A model generated the notes under the pieces. It was not told the DNA's origin. It saw only the letters and a program-made list of their open reading frames with translations, and made no database searches. From Spinacia oleracea (lineage: Eukaryota > Streptophyta > Magnoliopsida > Caryophyllales > Amaranthaceae), in NCBI RefSeq assembly GCF_020520425.1, contig NC_079490.1:123772715-123836714 (forward strand): a DNA stretch of 64,000 nucleotides, given 5' to 3'. The position numbers and the translations under genes are program-made. Positions 11,768 through 22,679 of this stretch are shown here, one piece after another; the stretch's first letter is position 1; every line of letters begins with the position of its first letter.

Positions 11768-12080
11768 CTCCCTCCGTATTTATTTAAGAGATACACTTGA
11801 ACGGACACGGGTATTAAGAAGAAGAATTAAATGAAATAAAGCAATAAAACAAGTGGGGTTGGGTAGATATATTAATAAGTAAAACAAGTGGGACCCGTGT
11901 CATTTTAGTGGGTTGGGGGTGGGAGTGGGGTGTAGATAGATTATTTAATTAGATGGTGGGGTTTATAAGTTACTAAAAATGGCAAGTGTATCTCTTAAAT
12001 AAATACGGCCGGAAAAGGCAAGTGTATCCCTTAAATAAATACAGAAGGCAAGTGTATCCCTTAAATAAATACAGAGGGAG
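11768..12080. mobile_element. Stowaway (Tc1/mariner) MITE with a triplicated 3' end
   Basis: Begins CTCCCTCCGTATTTATTT and ends ACAGAGGGAG, flanked by TA at 11766-11767 and 12081-12082. These are the classic Stowaway terminus and target duplication. The right end carries three successive copies of GGCAAGTGTATCYCTTAAAT (from 11981, 12017 and 12047). The first matches the left terminus best; the two outer copies share a C-for-T change. Confidence 0.9.
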
Positions 12081-12082
12081 TA

Positions 12083-12553
12083 TATAGTTGGGCAAAGTAG
12101 ATATTTCTCTAATTATGTAAACCCCCTAAATTCTGTTGATGTTGTATGATAATTCTATTCTCATCACAAACTTCAAAGTAGCTTCTCTTAAGATCATTGA
12201 AGCTCATCTCTTCCGTGGCTAGTTTAATCTCAGATAACGACTTCTTTTCCTTTTTTGCATCCATACTTCATAGTTCACATCATCAATGTCAAAATTATGT
12301 GTTTGTTGTATAATTTGAAGGGTTGTGCAATGTCTTTGTGTAGTTTACTATAAACTTTGATTGGTAACACTTCCTTGTTAATTGTAAGCTTCACAATGAC
12401 CTTGTACTTGTTTCTTTGGCTTTGTAGTATTGTCTATACCGGGGTCTAGGAAGACCATACCAATCAACAATTTGTCCAAGCAATGTTGTGAAACTAAAAC
12501 TGAAAAGTTTCCTCCATTCTTCATTTTCTTTAAAAGAAATGGGGAAAAAAGTG
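12083..12553. other. Unassigned host sequence left of the LINE
   Basis: No complete gene. On the minus strand a frame at about 12430-12550 reads QIVDWYGLPRPRYRQYYKAK. After a shift, another reads YKVIVKLTINKEVLPIKVY (about 12300-12400). This could be an eroded exon of a host gene. A double-stranded-RNA-binding domain crossed my mind, but I cannot support a family. Confidence 0.3.
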
Positions 12554-12564
12554 AATTTTGCATG
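12554..12564. repeat. LINE target-site duplication, left copy
   Basis: AATTTTGCATG, one base before the T7 run that is the LINE's poly(A) on the opposite strand. The matching copy is at 27053-27063. Confidence 0.8.
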
Positions 12565-12693
12565 CTTTTTTTGGAAATTAATAATTGTATTAAAAGCAAA
12601 AGGCCCAAGAGGAAAAGAACTCAAGGGGAAGTAGTTACAGCACTAGCCATTACAACTCCAGAAACACAAGCAGCAACAGCTAGCTAAGAGCTT

Positions 12694-13116
12694 CTAGTAC
12701 AAAAGCTTCACTTTAAGCTCATCAGAACATCTACAAGAAACCTTAAAAATGATTTCTTTTACAATACTAGAGATAGCTTTACTAGAGCCACTAAAGACCA
12801 CTGAATTTCTAAGCAGCCACACAACATAAAGAGTTTCAGATAAACACATAGTGTACAACTTAGCACAAGCACTAGATTTCCTGCTATGATGAATAACAAG
12901 GTGGAGCTCTTGGTTAAAACCATAACTGCATATGTTGATACCCAAAACAAACAGAACTTTTTCCCATATTTCAGCAGAGACAGAACAATAGAAAAATAGA
13001 TGCTCAACAGATTCTTTACCAGATTTGCATAAAACACAAATATCAGAGACTTGGATCCCCAAAGACAAAAGCCTATCATTAGTAGCTAATCTGTTAAGAG
13101 TGGCCAACCAGGTCAC
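12694..13116 (-). pseudogene. LINE reverse-transcriptase zinc-binding domain (C-terminal)
   Basis: The open frame reads LNRLATNDRLLSLGI and then CVLCKSGKESVEHLFFYC, a C-x2-C-x7-H-x4-C pattern typical of the zinc-binding domain ending plant LINE ORF2. The protein ends at 12694, with about 120 bp of 3' UTR before the poly(A). The segment at 13117-13426 joins it to the thumb in shifted frames. Confidence 0.85.
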
Positions 13117-13426
13117 AAAAATACCCTCTGAACTTGCTTTGTTGTTACAGATCAGCCTTTTCTATGGGACTTTAACAAAATCCCCCTGAAGTTGTTTGTA
13201 CACTTTACTAATAGAGAAAGAGCTGCCTTTGACAGTATTGTGCCATCCACCAACTTGATGAACTATATCTCTGCAACTCAAAATTTTCTTCAGTGCCCAG
13301 GAACAAGATTTAGGAATAGGACAACTCAAATGTGCTTTCCCTTTCATATAGTAACTATCAACCCATTTCACCCACAATTTGTCTTTCTTATGAGACAAAG
13401 CCCAAAGCAGCTTGCTGATAGCCACC

Positions 13427-13778
13427 TTATTCCATATAGCAAATATTTTTTATGTTCCAGCCACATGCAGACTTGGGTAAATACATCTTGTCCCAAGAAA
13501 CTAAAGCTCTCTTGGAACTAACTGTATCACCTGTCCACAAAAAGATTCTACAGAAGGATTCTACTTCCTTAATGATCCTTTTTGGCAAAATGAAGACCTG
13601 ACACCAAAAAGTCTGCATTCCAAACAAAACTGATTTGATAAGCAGAAGCCTACCAGCATAAGAGAGAAATTTAGCTGTCCACACTTTAGCTCTAGCAAGG
13701 ATTTTGTCCACCAATGGTTTACACTGGTGATAGTTCAGCTTTCTAGGAGAAAGAGGGACTCCTAAATATTTGAAGGGT
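13427..13778 (-). pseudogene. LINE ORF2 thumb/connector segment
   Basis: Carries the LPFKYLGVPLS box just left of the copia-1 insertion, then LVDKILARAKVWTAKFLSYA, GRLLLIKSVLFGM and CRIFLWTG, as in plant LINE ORF2 downstream of the catalytic core. It continues the frame broken at 24113, which confirms that copia-1 landed inside the LINE. Confidence 0.85.
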
Positions 13779-13783
13779 AAACT
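13779..13783. repeat. Copia-1 target-site duplication, left copy
   Basis: AAACT, repeated at 24113-24117 just outside the other LTR. Confidence 0.93.
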
Positions 13784-14094
13784 TGAAGGAAATAATGCCC
13801 TTGGTCCAAGTATGCATTCTATGTTAAGTCTAATAAATGCGGTTCAGTATTAATTAACAAGTTAATAATTCAGTGAGATCAAGTGAGTTGAATGCCTAGC
13901 TAGAGGCCGCTTCAGTTCAAGTGGAATTAATGATATTAATCCCCAGCTTACTCTTGACTGAACCCGTAGGGTCACACAAATAGTACGTAAACGGATCAAG
14001 TATTTAATGGCATTAAATACTCTATCTATGGATATTCGGAATCGACGGATCTTGGTTTCAGTGGGAGCTGAGATCGTCACAAGCAAGAAATGAA

Positions 14095-14420
14095 TACTCC
14101 GGAAACGATGATATTGCCGGAAACGGAAATATGGATCGTATCGGAAATATAAATATTATCCAAGTCGTAGATGTTGCCGGAAACGGAAACATGGTACGTA
14201 TCGGAAAATATTAACGGAAATGGAAATATTGCCGGAATCGGAAATATTGCCGGAAACGGAAATATTGTCAGAATCGGAAATATTATCGGAATCGGAAAAT
14301 AATTCCGGAAACGGAAATATTGAATATTTTTTCGAAACGGAAATTGATTCCGGAATCGGAAATATTAAATATTGTTCGTATCGGAAATGAATTCCGGAAC
14401 CGGGAATTTAATCGGAAGCG
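14095..14420 (+). repeat. CGGAAATATT-type tandem repeats inside the LTR
   Basis: About twenty degenerate copies of a 10-16 bp motif built on CGGAAATATT and CCGGAAACGG. The same block is in all five LTRs of this family: 22990-23310, 43965-44275 (reverse), 52765-53080 (reverse) and 58430-58745. It sits 450-750 bp upstream of the TATA box, so it may act as an enhancer array. Confidence 0.85.
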
Positions 14421-14856
14421 TATCGTACGAATAAGCATCGGACGAGGCCTGCCGGACGAGGGCCCAGCACGAAGCCAGGCCATCGCCCAGCAAGCCAAGC
14501 GCGCCACACGAACAGCCAAGGCCACGCCAGGCCCAGCGCAAGGCCAGGCCCAGCAGGCCATGGCAGCGCGCGCAGCGCGCGCAGCGATGGGCTGCGAGCT
14601 GTGCTGCTGCTCGCGTGGGCTTGCGGCTCGCGTGGGCCGAGCGGCCGTGTGGGCTGTGCGCGGGCATGGCCTGCACGCTCGTGGGTCATGCTCGTGTAGA
14701 GTTTGTGTTCACATACGAAACCTAAATTGTGTAGGATTTGTTTGATGATTAAATTCCTAATCCTAAAAGGATAAAATTAATTAATTAGAGTCCTACTAGG
14801 ATTCTAGTTTAACTAATTAGTATCCTAATAAGATTCCAGTTCCTTTTCCATACCTC

Positions 14857-14864
14857 TATAAATA
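14857..14864 (+). promoter_or_regulatory. TATA box of the copia-1 5' LTR
   Basis: TATAAATA within CTCTATAAATAAGG. Equivalent sites lie at 23752-23759, 59161-59168 and, on the minus strand, 43596-43603 and 52374-52381. Transcription should begin about 30 bp downstream, marking the U3/R border. Confidence 0.75.
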
Positions 14865-15218
14865 AGGGCCTAGGGTCATTATTTGCAGAAACGATTGAAG
14901 TATTCAAAGGGTAAGTTTTTGAAATAAAATTAACCATACACTTGCAAACACTAGCCGAAATTCCTAGTAACCTTAAGGGCGATTCTAGTTGGTCTAACTT
15001 GAGGCGGATCCGGACGTACTGTGGACTATCTACGGAGGGACGACATTTGGAGTCCTAAAGACTTGTTCTTGTTCGGTTCGGGCGCAGCTAGGGAAGGCAC
15101 GCTACAACATGTATGCATCAATTCTATGCTAAATGATTATGTGAATATAATATGCTTTCCTGGCTTTATGGTTTTTCCGCATGATTTATGAATTGTCATA
15201 TGTATCATAACCTAACAG

Positions 15219-15232
15219 TGGTATCACGAGCC
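15219..15232 (+). promoter_or_regulatory. Copia-1 primer-binding site
   Basis: TGGTATCACGAGCC, one base after the LTR. It resembles the initiator tRNA-Met site TGGTATCAGAGCC but has one extra C after TGGTATCA. Copia-2 and copia-3 carry the same 14 bases. Confidence 0.8.
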
Positions 15233-17890
15233 TCTTATTATTTTCATAATCTAAATTGCATAAACATGGTTAAATATTACAAATTCGCAAGAATTAAAAG
15301 GGGTGATTAATTTTCGTAATTGTTAATTAATTGCAAATTGCGTTTATTTAATTATACGTACGCAGTTTTTCGGCAGTTTCTTCGTTACTCATCCAAATCG
15401 AGTGATTTTTGTGTCAAATCCGCATGTAAAAGACATTCTAAAATTTTGACAAAAATAATATTTTCAAATTCGAAGGCATTCTAAAAGGCCGAACCCAGAA
15501 TTCTCAAATTCGAAGCCTAACTATGACTTTTCGGAGGTTTTAGTTTTTCGAATGCAAAATTTCGTAAATTTAAGATGTTAAATTAAATATTTGCGATTCT
15601 TGTTGATAAATCTTGAATTTTTGATTGACCTACTGTATATGTTTAACAAGTTTGAATGCCTAGCCTTGTTAATTATGCAATCTAATTTGTAATTATGATT
15701 AATTTGTTGAAAATTGGAATAATTTAGAATTAATTTGATTTTCATAATTAGTTATAATTTAATTAGATACCTATGATTAAAAACCACCATAAAAATTGTA
15801 AATTTATGTTAAATTTTAAAATTTTATGACCTAGACTTGAATCCATGTTAATCGGAAATCAATTAAATAATAAATTTTCAATATTTCGCCCTAAAATTAT
15901 GAAATTAATATTATTTATTAATTTGTCATTAATTTTGAATATAAATTTTAAATTTTTATGCGATTCGCTCATATAACTTGCACGCACAAAGCAATGGACG
16001 CTACGTGTTACCCTTAAGGGGTGTTGTATAGTGCGGGCGTGCGACGACGAGCAAGGGAGCTCGTCGCCCATGCGGTACGAATGCAGCGAGCAAGGGCATG
16101 GTGCACGAGCACAAGGCAGCAGCTCTGCCTTGTGTCGTAGGCTGTGAGCAATGGGATGGGCAGGGGCGAGAGCAAGACACGAGCAGTCGCGTGTGGGTAG
16201 CAAGCGTGCTGCGCCACAGTGCGCACTGCCTCGCGCGCAGCGAGCGCAAGCTCGCGTGCCACGAGCGCTACGCACAGCGTCGATGGCTCGCGCGCAGCGA
16301 GCGTCAGCTTGCATACTGCTGCCTCGTGCGATGAGCGCAAGCTCGCGTGCGGGAAAGGCAGGCGCGCAGCGAGCGATGGCTCGCATGGATCGAGCGATGG
16401 CTCGCGTGCAGCGAGCGCTAGCGCGCGCAGCGAGCACCAGCTCGCGTGTTCGATTGATGCCTTGCGATGGTGAGCAGCAGCAATACGACGCAGCGCATGG
16501 GCTGCGGGCACATGGCCAGCAATGGCTGTATGCGTGTAGCCCATGGGCGTGCGTTGCGTGGGATTGTTGCGTTGCGATTAGATCGTTTTGAAATTTTAAT
16601 TTGAGATTTTCAGTTTACGTAATTTTAATTAATTTTAAAATTAATAATATAAATTATTTTCTTGGATTTTAATTTTGAATATTGTACTTATAATAAATTT
16701 TATTTATTCTAATTATTTTACTAAAATTAAAATCATGAATTAATTTAAATACGACTGAAATTAAATTAAATTTATGGATTCAATTATAAATTTATATGAG
16801 CTTTAAATTTTAATTAAATTTGTATGTTTCCGGTTAGACTAGAAATACATTTTTATGTTTAAAATTAGTAAAGCATATGAATTTATTGGTTTAAGTGGGA
16901 GCCCTTTTAGTCATAAACTCTTGATTAGGTCTACAAATCCTTAAGGTTAAAACAACTTGATTAGAATTAATAAGGACTGAATAATTGGTAGATTATTGGT
17001 GCCCTTGATTAATTGCTGCAAATATTTACGTGATGCATAATGTGTTTTACTAACCAGCTATGTGGGCCATTCATGTTAATGAATGGGTGAATGGTATATA
17101 TTGTATATGTACTGTTTTGCAGGTTATGAAGTGACTAGTATGGCCCAAATAGGATAGAAAATATGGTCTGCGTACCATTAATTTGAATGTAATTGGTCTA
17201 AAGTACCAAAGTTGTTTTTCAATTCAAATATGGTCTGCGTACCATCAAATAGTTGTAATTAGTTTTAATTATAGCTTATCCTATTTGAAGAAAATGGTGC
17301 CTCCCACGGAGATTTTCAAGACGGACTTTGAAGTTAAAACTTCAAGATGAAGTCGGGCCATACTAGATCACATTTATCTTATGCATGCTTTAAGTTATTT
17401 ATTGCTTTAAATATGTCTTAAATATGCATGAGATCAAAGCTTGATTATGTTGCATGATTAAGGATTTTAGTTCACTTAAAATCTAACCAACATAGTAAGA
17501 GCCTTAAGTTCCAAACTTAAAAATTGAGTTAAAATGTGCCATGCCAAAATATACACTTGCTTGGATATCCTTTACATCAATCTAGTAATAGTTTTCGCTC
17601 AGCGAGGTGTTACTTATTGGTCCTAAAGGGGCAAGGTACACAAATAATTGTGAGTACATGTTAGTTTTGGTGAAACTCAACGATATAAGTAAGGAGTCCT
17701 TTTATGTCGTGGCAAAATCGATAGGTTTACCTAATAAGTTCTTAGACGTACCTATCAACCAAGAATAGTTTCTAGACTATTAGCAAAAGGCTTTTGCTTA
17801 CCTAAGATGTTTTAGGATTAAGTCGACAAACTGTGCTTAATTCTTCAATGATTTTAGGATCTTGGAATCATTTTATTCACACCTGCCGGA
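15233..17890 (+). other. Copia-1 long 5' leader
   Basis: Non-coding, AT-rich except for a GC-rich insert at about 15960-16570. It contains two copies of ATGGTCTGCGTACCAT (about 17163 and 17229), each able to form a 5-bp stem. The whole stretch is near-identical to the copia-3 leader up to about 17890, where similarity stops abruptly. No gag start codon follows. Confidence 0.75.
16190..16460 (+). repeat. GC-rich GCGAGC/GCTCGC hairpin minisatellite
   Basis: Repeated units of the type GCGCAGCGAGCGATGGCTCG. Each contains GCGAGC and its reverse complement GCTCGC a few bases apart, so a transcript would form a row of stable hairpins. Related arrays lie at about 60480-60740 (copia-3) and, weaker, 50888-51330 (copia-2). 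Long Ala/Arg/Ser-rich open frames in several phases are by-products of the composition. Confidence 0.75.
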
Positions 17891-20800
17891 ACAATAAATT
17901 CGAATAAAATGCTAATAACTTGTTGAAATTGCATGATTGCTTTAATTTTCAAGTTATTACTCATGATAAATGTTTAGACTTTGCATGCTTCAATGTATGT
18001 TTTAATTATTGTTTATAATTAAATATCTTGCACTGCAGTAAATCCTTTTAGAAAGGTAACAGTAAATTTCCTCGATTGGTAGTGAATCCAAGAACGATTC
18101 ACGGAAATGAGAGAAAATGAGCAATTTAAAATGTACGTTTCTTTTAGCGACTTTTATGGTTGTTTTCGAATATCAAAATCGAATGGCAAACCAATTGGTG
18201 CTTGTGAATTCAAAATACAATGTAGTTTTGAGATCATAAAGCATTGAGTTTAAACGCTCAGCTTTACCAATGGTTAACAACCTAAAATATTTTTTCCATT
18301 TAATTCTCGAATGAGTCTAGTCCCTAGACATTCGAGTAGATCGATGCTTAGAGAACTTTAGAAGCTTCTAGTAAGATCATCTAGTTGAAACAAAATATTC
18401 AACATAAATTAAAATGGTAAAGAACCTTGTTGGTGACATTGGACATGTCTAACAAAGTATAAAAGTCAACACTAAAGAATTCAATTCTTAAGACTATAAG
18501 AAAGGGTACAAGAAATAGGAAAACAAAGGAACAGATGACAGGAATTTACAATTCCGTTTCTACCTATAAGTTTATGTTTAAAGAGAAGTGACCTAGGAAT
18601 CAAACTTCCTTGGTATCATATACCGCTTGAGGTTCTTACTTCGGTAATAACTCAAATAATGGAAGCTAGGCTACACTAATGGCCTACAAGTGGGAAATGA
18701 AGCATGGCAATGCTACATTAGCTGTAGGGTCATCTAGGTTGTTTTAAGTCCTTTCAAGGCTGGAACTAAATGGCTATTTTGTTCCATAATCAGCATACCT
18801 AGATTTCTGTTTCAAAAACAGAAAGACTCACATTCAAGAAAAACAAAAACAATGTTTGTTTGTTTATTTGAATGAAATGGTCATTTACGGGATGAGTCAA
18901 TGTGCTTGATTAAAACAAACAACTCTTTAACAATAAAAACTTTACTAGGTCCAAATCAAACCCTTGATTTGAGTTCCACTAATCTTTGGCATTGTTGCTT
19001 AGACCATGTCAACAAGTTAACATTCACAAGCTCTATTTTAATGGACTTTTGAAAGTTGGTTGATTTCTAGATCAACTTAAGACAAGCTAGTCTTACTTGT
19101 TGAAAGTAACAAAGAATATGAACTATTGTTAGAACGCCTAGACGATAGAGTTCAAAGCTAAAGAAAGGTTTTATGACTTTATTATTTCACATGGATTTGA
19201 GTGAATATAGGTTTATTTACTCAAATGTGATATAAGTTGAATCTGTTTGGCTAGTTCAAAGATTCAGAAGTATAAAATCCACTTGGCAAGAAATCATAAA
19301 GATCTAGGTTAGATTATGTTGATGATTACTTGAGACCAAATATGATCATCAATGATTGTGTGTTGTAATTTCACAATCTAGGTCCATAAGATATGGCATA
19401 TCTTAGTTGGAATAATCGAAGTCAATTAGTACTTGATTCGATCAATGATGGATCATAAAGACTTTTCCTATAATTTCTAAAACAAAATGCTCAACTACCA
19501 CCAAACTAAACCAAATTCGTCAAAGCTATTGAAAAGTAATTTCAAAATATCTTTTCATAATATATCTAAAGAGTTCCTAAACTCAGTGGGAGCTTAGTGT
19601 TTGTTATTCAACAAACTAAGGCCCCAAGTATAGATATATGTTTCATTGTGATTTATTCAAATGAGACACAAGGGTATTGTTTCTACCACGAATTTTTGAG
19701 AACATAATGTTTGTTTGCTCGAAATGATGTCCTTTTGGAGATTCGTTTCCAAAATGACAAGTGGGAGAAAATAAACCTCGAAAGTCTTCGAGGCGAACAA
19801 CAAACATAGACGGACATTCCGGAGGATTTTCGAAGTTCTTTAGAAAATCCGAACACGTATTCTTTAAGGACTTTAGAAGTGGCTTTAAAGCATAGACATC
19901 TCTTAGAAGACTTTACAAGTGCTTCAAGGAGAACAGAATATTCAAAGGACTCTCAAAGTGCCTGTTGATATTCTATTGTTTGATACCCAAGTAGGCATAG
20001 AGTTCAGATCAATGAAACTATGAGATTCTTCTATTAATAGTGAAGAAACCTAAAACTTGCAGTCAAACTATTAATGAGTTTGTGACCTGTAAGAAAGCTA
20101 TGACAAAACTCAGATTCCCTAAAATGGTTAGAGGCCATATATAGACTCAAATGTTTTAGATGGTTAAAGGCCATAAAACATAACCAATGTTTTGATGACA
20201 AAATTGAAATTTTGTTGATTTGCAAGAATAGTTTCACACCTATTGGTTGCAAGTTTGTTTTAAGGATAAAAACCATCAAACATGGAATTGTGTTCACACA
20301 CAAAGCTAGATTAGTTGCTAAAGGTTAGAAGAAAATTCATGGCATGGATTGTGTTGAACCTCATGCATAATCGTAATGCTCAAGTCTATAACTCAAGCAA
20401 TGATTGTATATTGGTACATATGACAATTGGATGACAAAACGTATTCCTCAATCAAATGTTGGAAGAAAACTATGTACATGGCATGTCATAGGATTTGTGG
20501 ATCCAAATAAATGCTTGAAAAGGAATGCTAACTTATGAAATCTAAGTACAGATTTAAGCAAGCAATTGGGAATTGGAACTGTATTTTAGTGAAGCTAATA
20601 AGCATTTTAGTTTCATAAAATATACATGATTCTTATAGATATATAAGAAGTTTAGTGGGAGTACGTAAAACTTATTTGGTCCTATGTGTATCACACATAT
20701 CTCTCTATTGTGAAATAACATTCAAATGCTAATGACCTAGGTTTGAAATTATTCATCAATGATGGACCAAGGCGAAACTTAGTACATACTGGGTATTAAG

Positions 20801-21900
20801 ATCTATTTACAAAGATCTTATGATATTTTTTAGTAATGGCATTTACTAAATCAAACACGAAAGACTCCATTGGAGATATTCGATCCATATGAATAAATCT
20901 AAGTAATGAATGTTTGAACTATGTATAAGCATTTACTAAGTTAAACATCAAAGAATCTAATGAGATTCTTCACCTATATTATATGTCAAAGAATTTAGTT
21001 GGATTCAGTATCTACTGTAACTGAATGAGCTAAAGTTACATGAATAGAATTCAATTGGGAATTATTCTGCAAAAGAATTTATCATGTATATAATATAATA
21101 TGAGAAAAACGTATCGTATGACTTTAGGCATGACGAACATATACCAATCTCTATTGATCTAAGTGAAGATCAACTAGATTGAGATCAAGAACACTTATGG
21201 TACTTGAAAAGGTACATAGGAATAGTTCTTGATTCAAGGAAATAAAGATATGCTAAATATTGATGCTACACGCATAAACACTGGCAAAGGATCAAGCAAG
21301 ACCCTTTGGAGTTAACCATTGACAAGGACGAGCTAAAGAGCATCGTGTTTTGAAATGGCAACATGGATTGAAGACCATGAGTTGTTGCGTGGGAAATTAA
21401 AATAATAATTTCTATGTTCTAAGATATAGTTGGAGAGTCTTCCACATATCTGTGAACTGCTTGGATAAGTAGATCCAAACAAAGCATCACTAGCAACCTA
21501 TACAGTTGAAGTAAAAGTAATTATTGCCTAAGAAGCAATAAAATAGAGTTGTTTATATGAGTTCTTCATTGAACTTGGGAAGATCACATGTCTGTTGACT
21601 TAATGGTTCTTCATTGCAAAATGCGTAGAACCACTAATGTAGCAAGAAAGACTAGATCACAAAATAAACATACTCAAAAGTTCTTATCATCATATCTCGA
21701 AGAACATTCGATGAAAAGGATGTTAAGATTTGCAAAGCGTGATAACTAAACCTATGCAACAAGTGAGAAGCAACACTCACGTTGTAGCACTGGAAATCAA
21801 GCATAGCTTTGAATTCCATGAACTGTTTTAAAGATGGGTTTGAGCCCCATGGTTGTAAAACAATGGGGTTGAACATTTATCATATATGAAATGTATTTTC
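17891..21900 (+). pseudogene. Decayed copia polyprotein core of copia-1
   Basis: No open frame of useful length, but pol landmarks survive in order. LWHCCLDHVNKL at 18984-19019 corresponds to the pre-integrase LWHxRLGHxN box. KARLVAKG followed by a stop at 20302-20328 is the reverse-transcriptase start box. A segment at about 21500-21580 ending FFIELG corresponds to the RNase H end. No gag or zinc knuckle is recognisable. Decay is far greater than the LTR divergence implies. Confidence 0.7.
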
Positions 21901-22651
21901 ATATTCCATTTAATCTTGGTTTAGTATTAAATGATGAGTCCCTTCAATTTGACAATATATTCAAGATAGACTGTCAGGACCAGTCCTATGACTAAGAAAT
22001 GTCTATCAAGTGAACTTGAATGTCAAAAGTTGAAAATGGTCCCTAGTCGGAGTTTTCTATAAAATTGGACGCATAGAAAACGTTAGACGACTAGAATGCA
22101 AGATGACTAGTAGTTCTATTTCTTGAACTATGTGGACATGACAATGTCATAATCATTTGCATAGATACTTGCTTTGGGAAGACTAGTATCGGACAAGACC
22201 TATGAAACTTTATTGTAAGAGATGAAAATCTGTCATAAGTAAATTTCATTAAAATGATTAGACACTAAATCCTCAATACCTGAGTGATTTGAGATTACTT
22301 GTTTGAGAACTGGTTGCTTTGACGTTGACCAACCGTCGCACCGTAAAAGGAGGCTATAAAGGCAACGCTCAGGTAATCACCTATCAAACGAAGTCTAATC
22401 TCAAGATCGCAAGATTGGGATTGTCCTCCCACAAATCGGGATGAGATGCTTAAAAGTTGTACAAGGCCACTCGGAGAGCTAGAAACTGTGAAATGCATGG
22501 CCGTGCTCGGATGAATCATAGGCTATGATTATCTGTTTATTTGATCAGTTGAACTCTGAAACCGAGGAACACCTCTGGACATAATAAGGATGACAACTCT
22601 TACCTTATGTTCAAGAGCAAGCATCGAGTGACAAAGGAATTAGGAAATGCA
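21901..22651 (+). other. Copia-1 3' non-coding region
   Basis: Matches the corresponding region of copia-2 (about 44620-45470, reverse) closely, unlike the core before it. It carries a small copy-specific inserted stretch near 22305-22340 with its own short inverted repeat (GGTTG/CAACC). No coding frame. Confidence 0.65.
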
Positions 22652-22679
22652 CACTTGTCCCTAAGGACAAGTGGGAGAC
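22652..22679 (+). promoter_or_regulatory. Copia-1 polypurine tract with overlapping hairpin
   Basis: GGACAAGTGGGAGAC (22665-22679) directly precedes the 3' LTR and should prime plus-strand synthesis. CACTTGTCC (22652-22660) pairs with GGACAAGTG (22665-22673) around a 4-base loop, so half of the tract lies in a hairpin. Confidence 0.8.

Larger units (their letters stand above)
13784..15217 (+). repeat. Copia-1 5' LTR
   Basis: Begins TGAAGGAAATAATGCCC and ends CATAACCTAACA. In order it holds an AT-rich start, a block of CGGAAATATT-type tandem repeats (about 14095-14360), a GC-rich block (about 14420-14700), a TATA box at 14857-14864, and the R-U5 region. The same order recurs in the LTRs of copia-2 and copia-3. 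Confidence 0.93.

Noticed and set aside
14283..14745. Long open frames on both strands in the GC-rich LTR block (also 23052-23613, 58487-59029)
   Set aside because: They are Ala/Arg-rich in several frames at once, lie inside LTRs and recur with every LTR copy. They result from composition, not a gene.
15859..16591. Overlapping frames up to 192 codons in the copia-1 leader (and 60111-60895 in copia-3)
   Set aside because: All fall on the GC-rich hairpin minisatellite, are repetitive, and differ between copies with no conserved frame.
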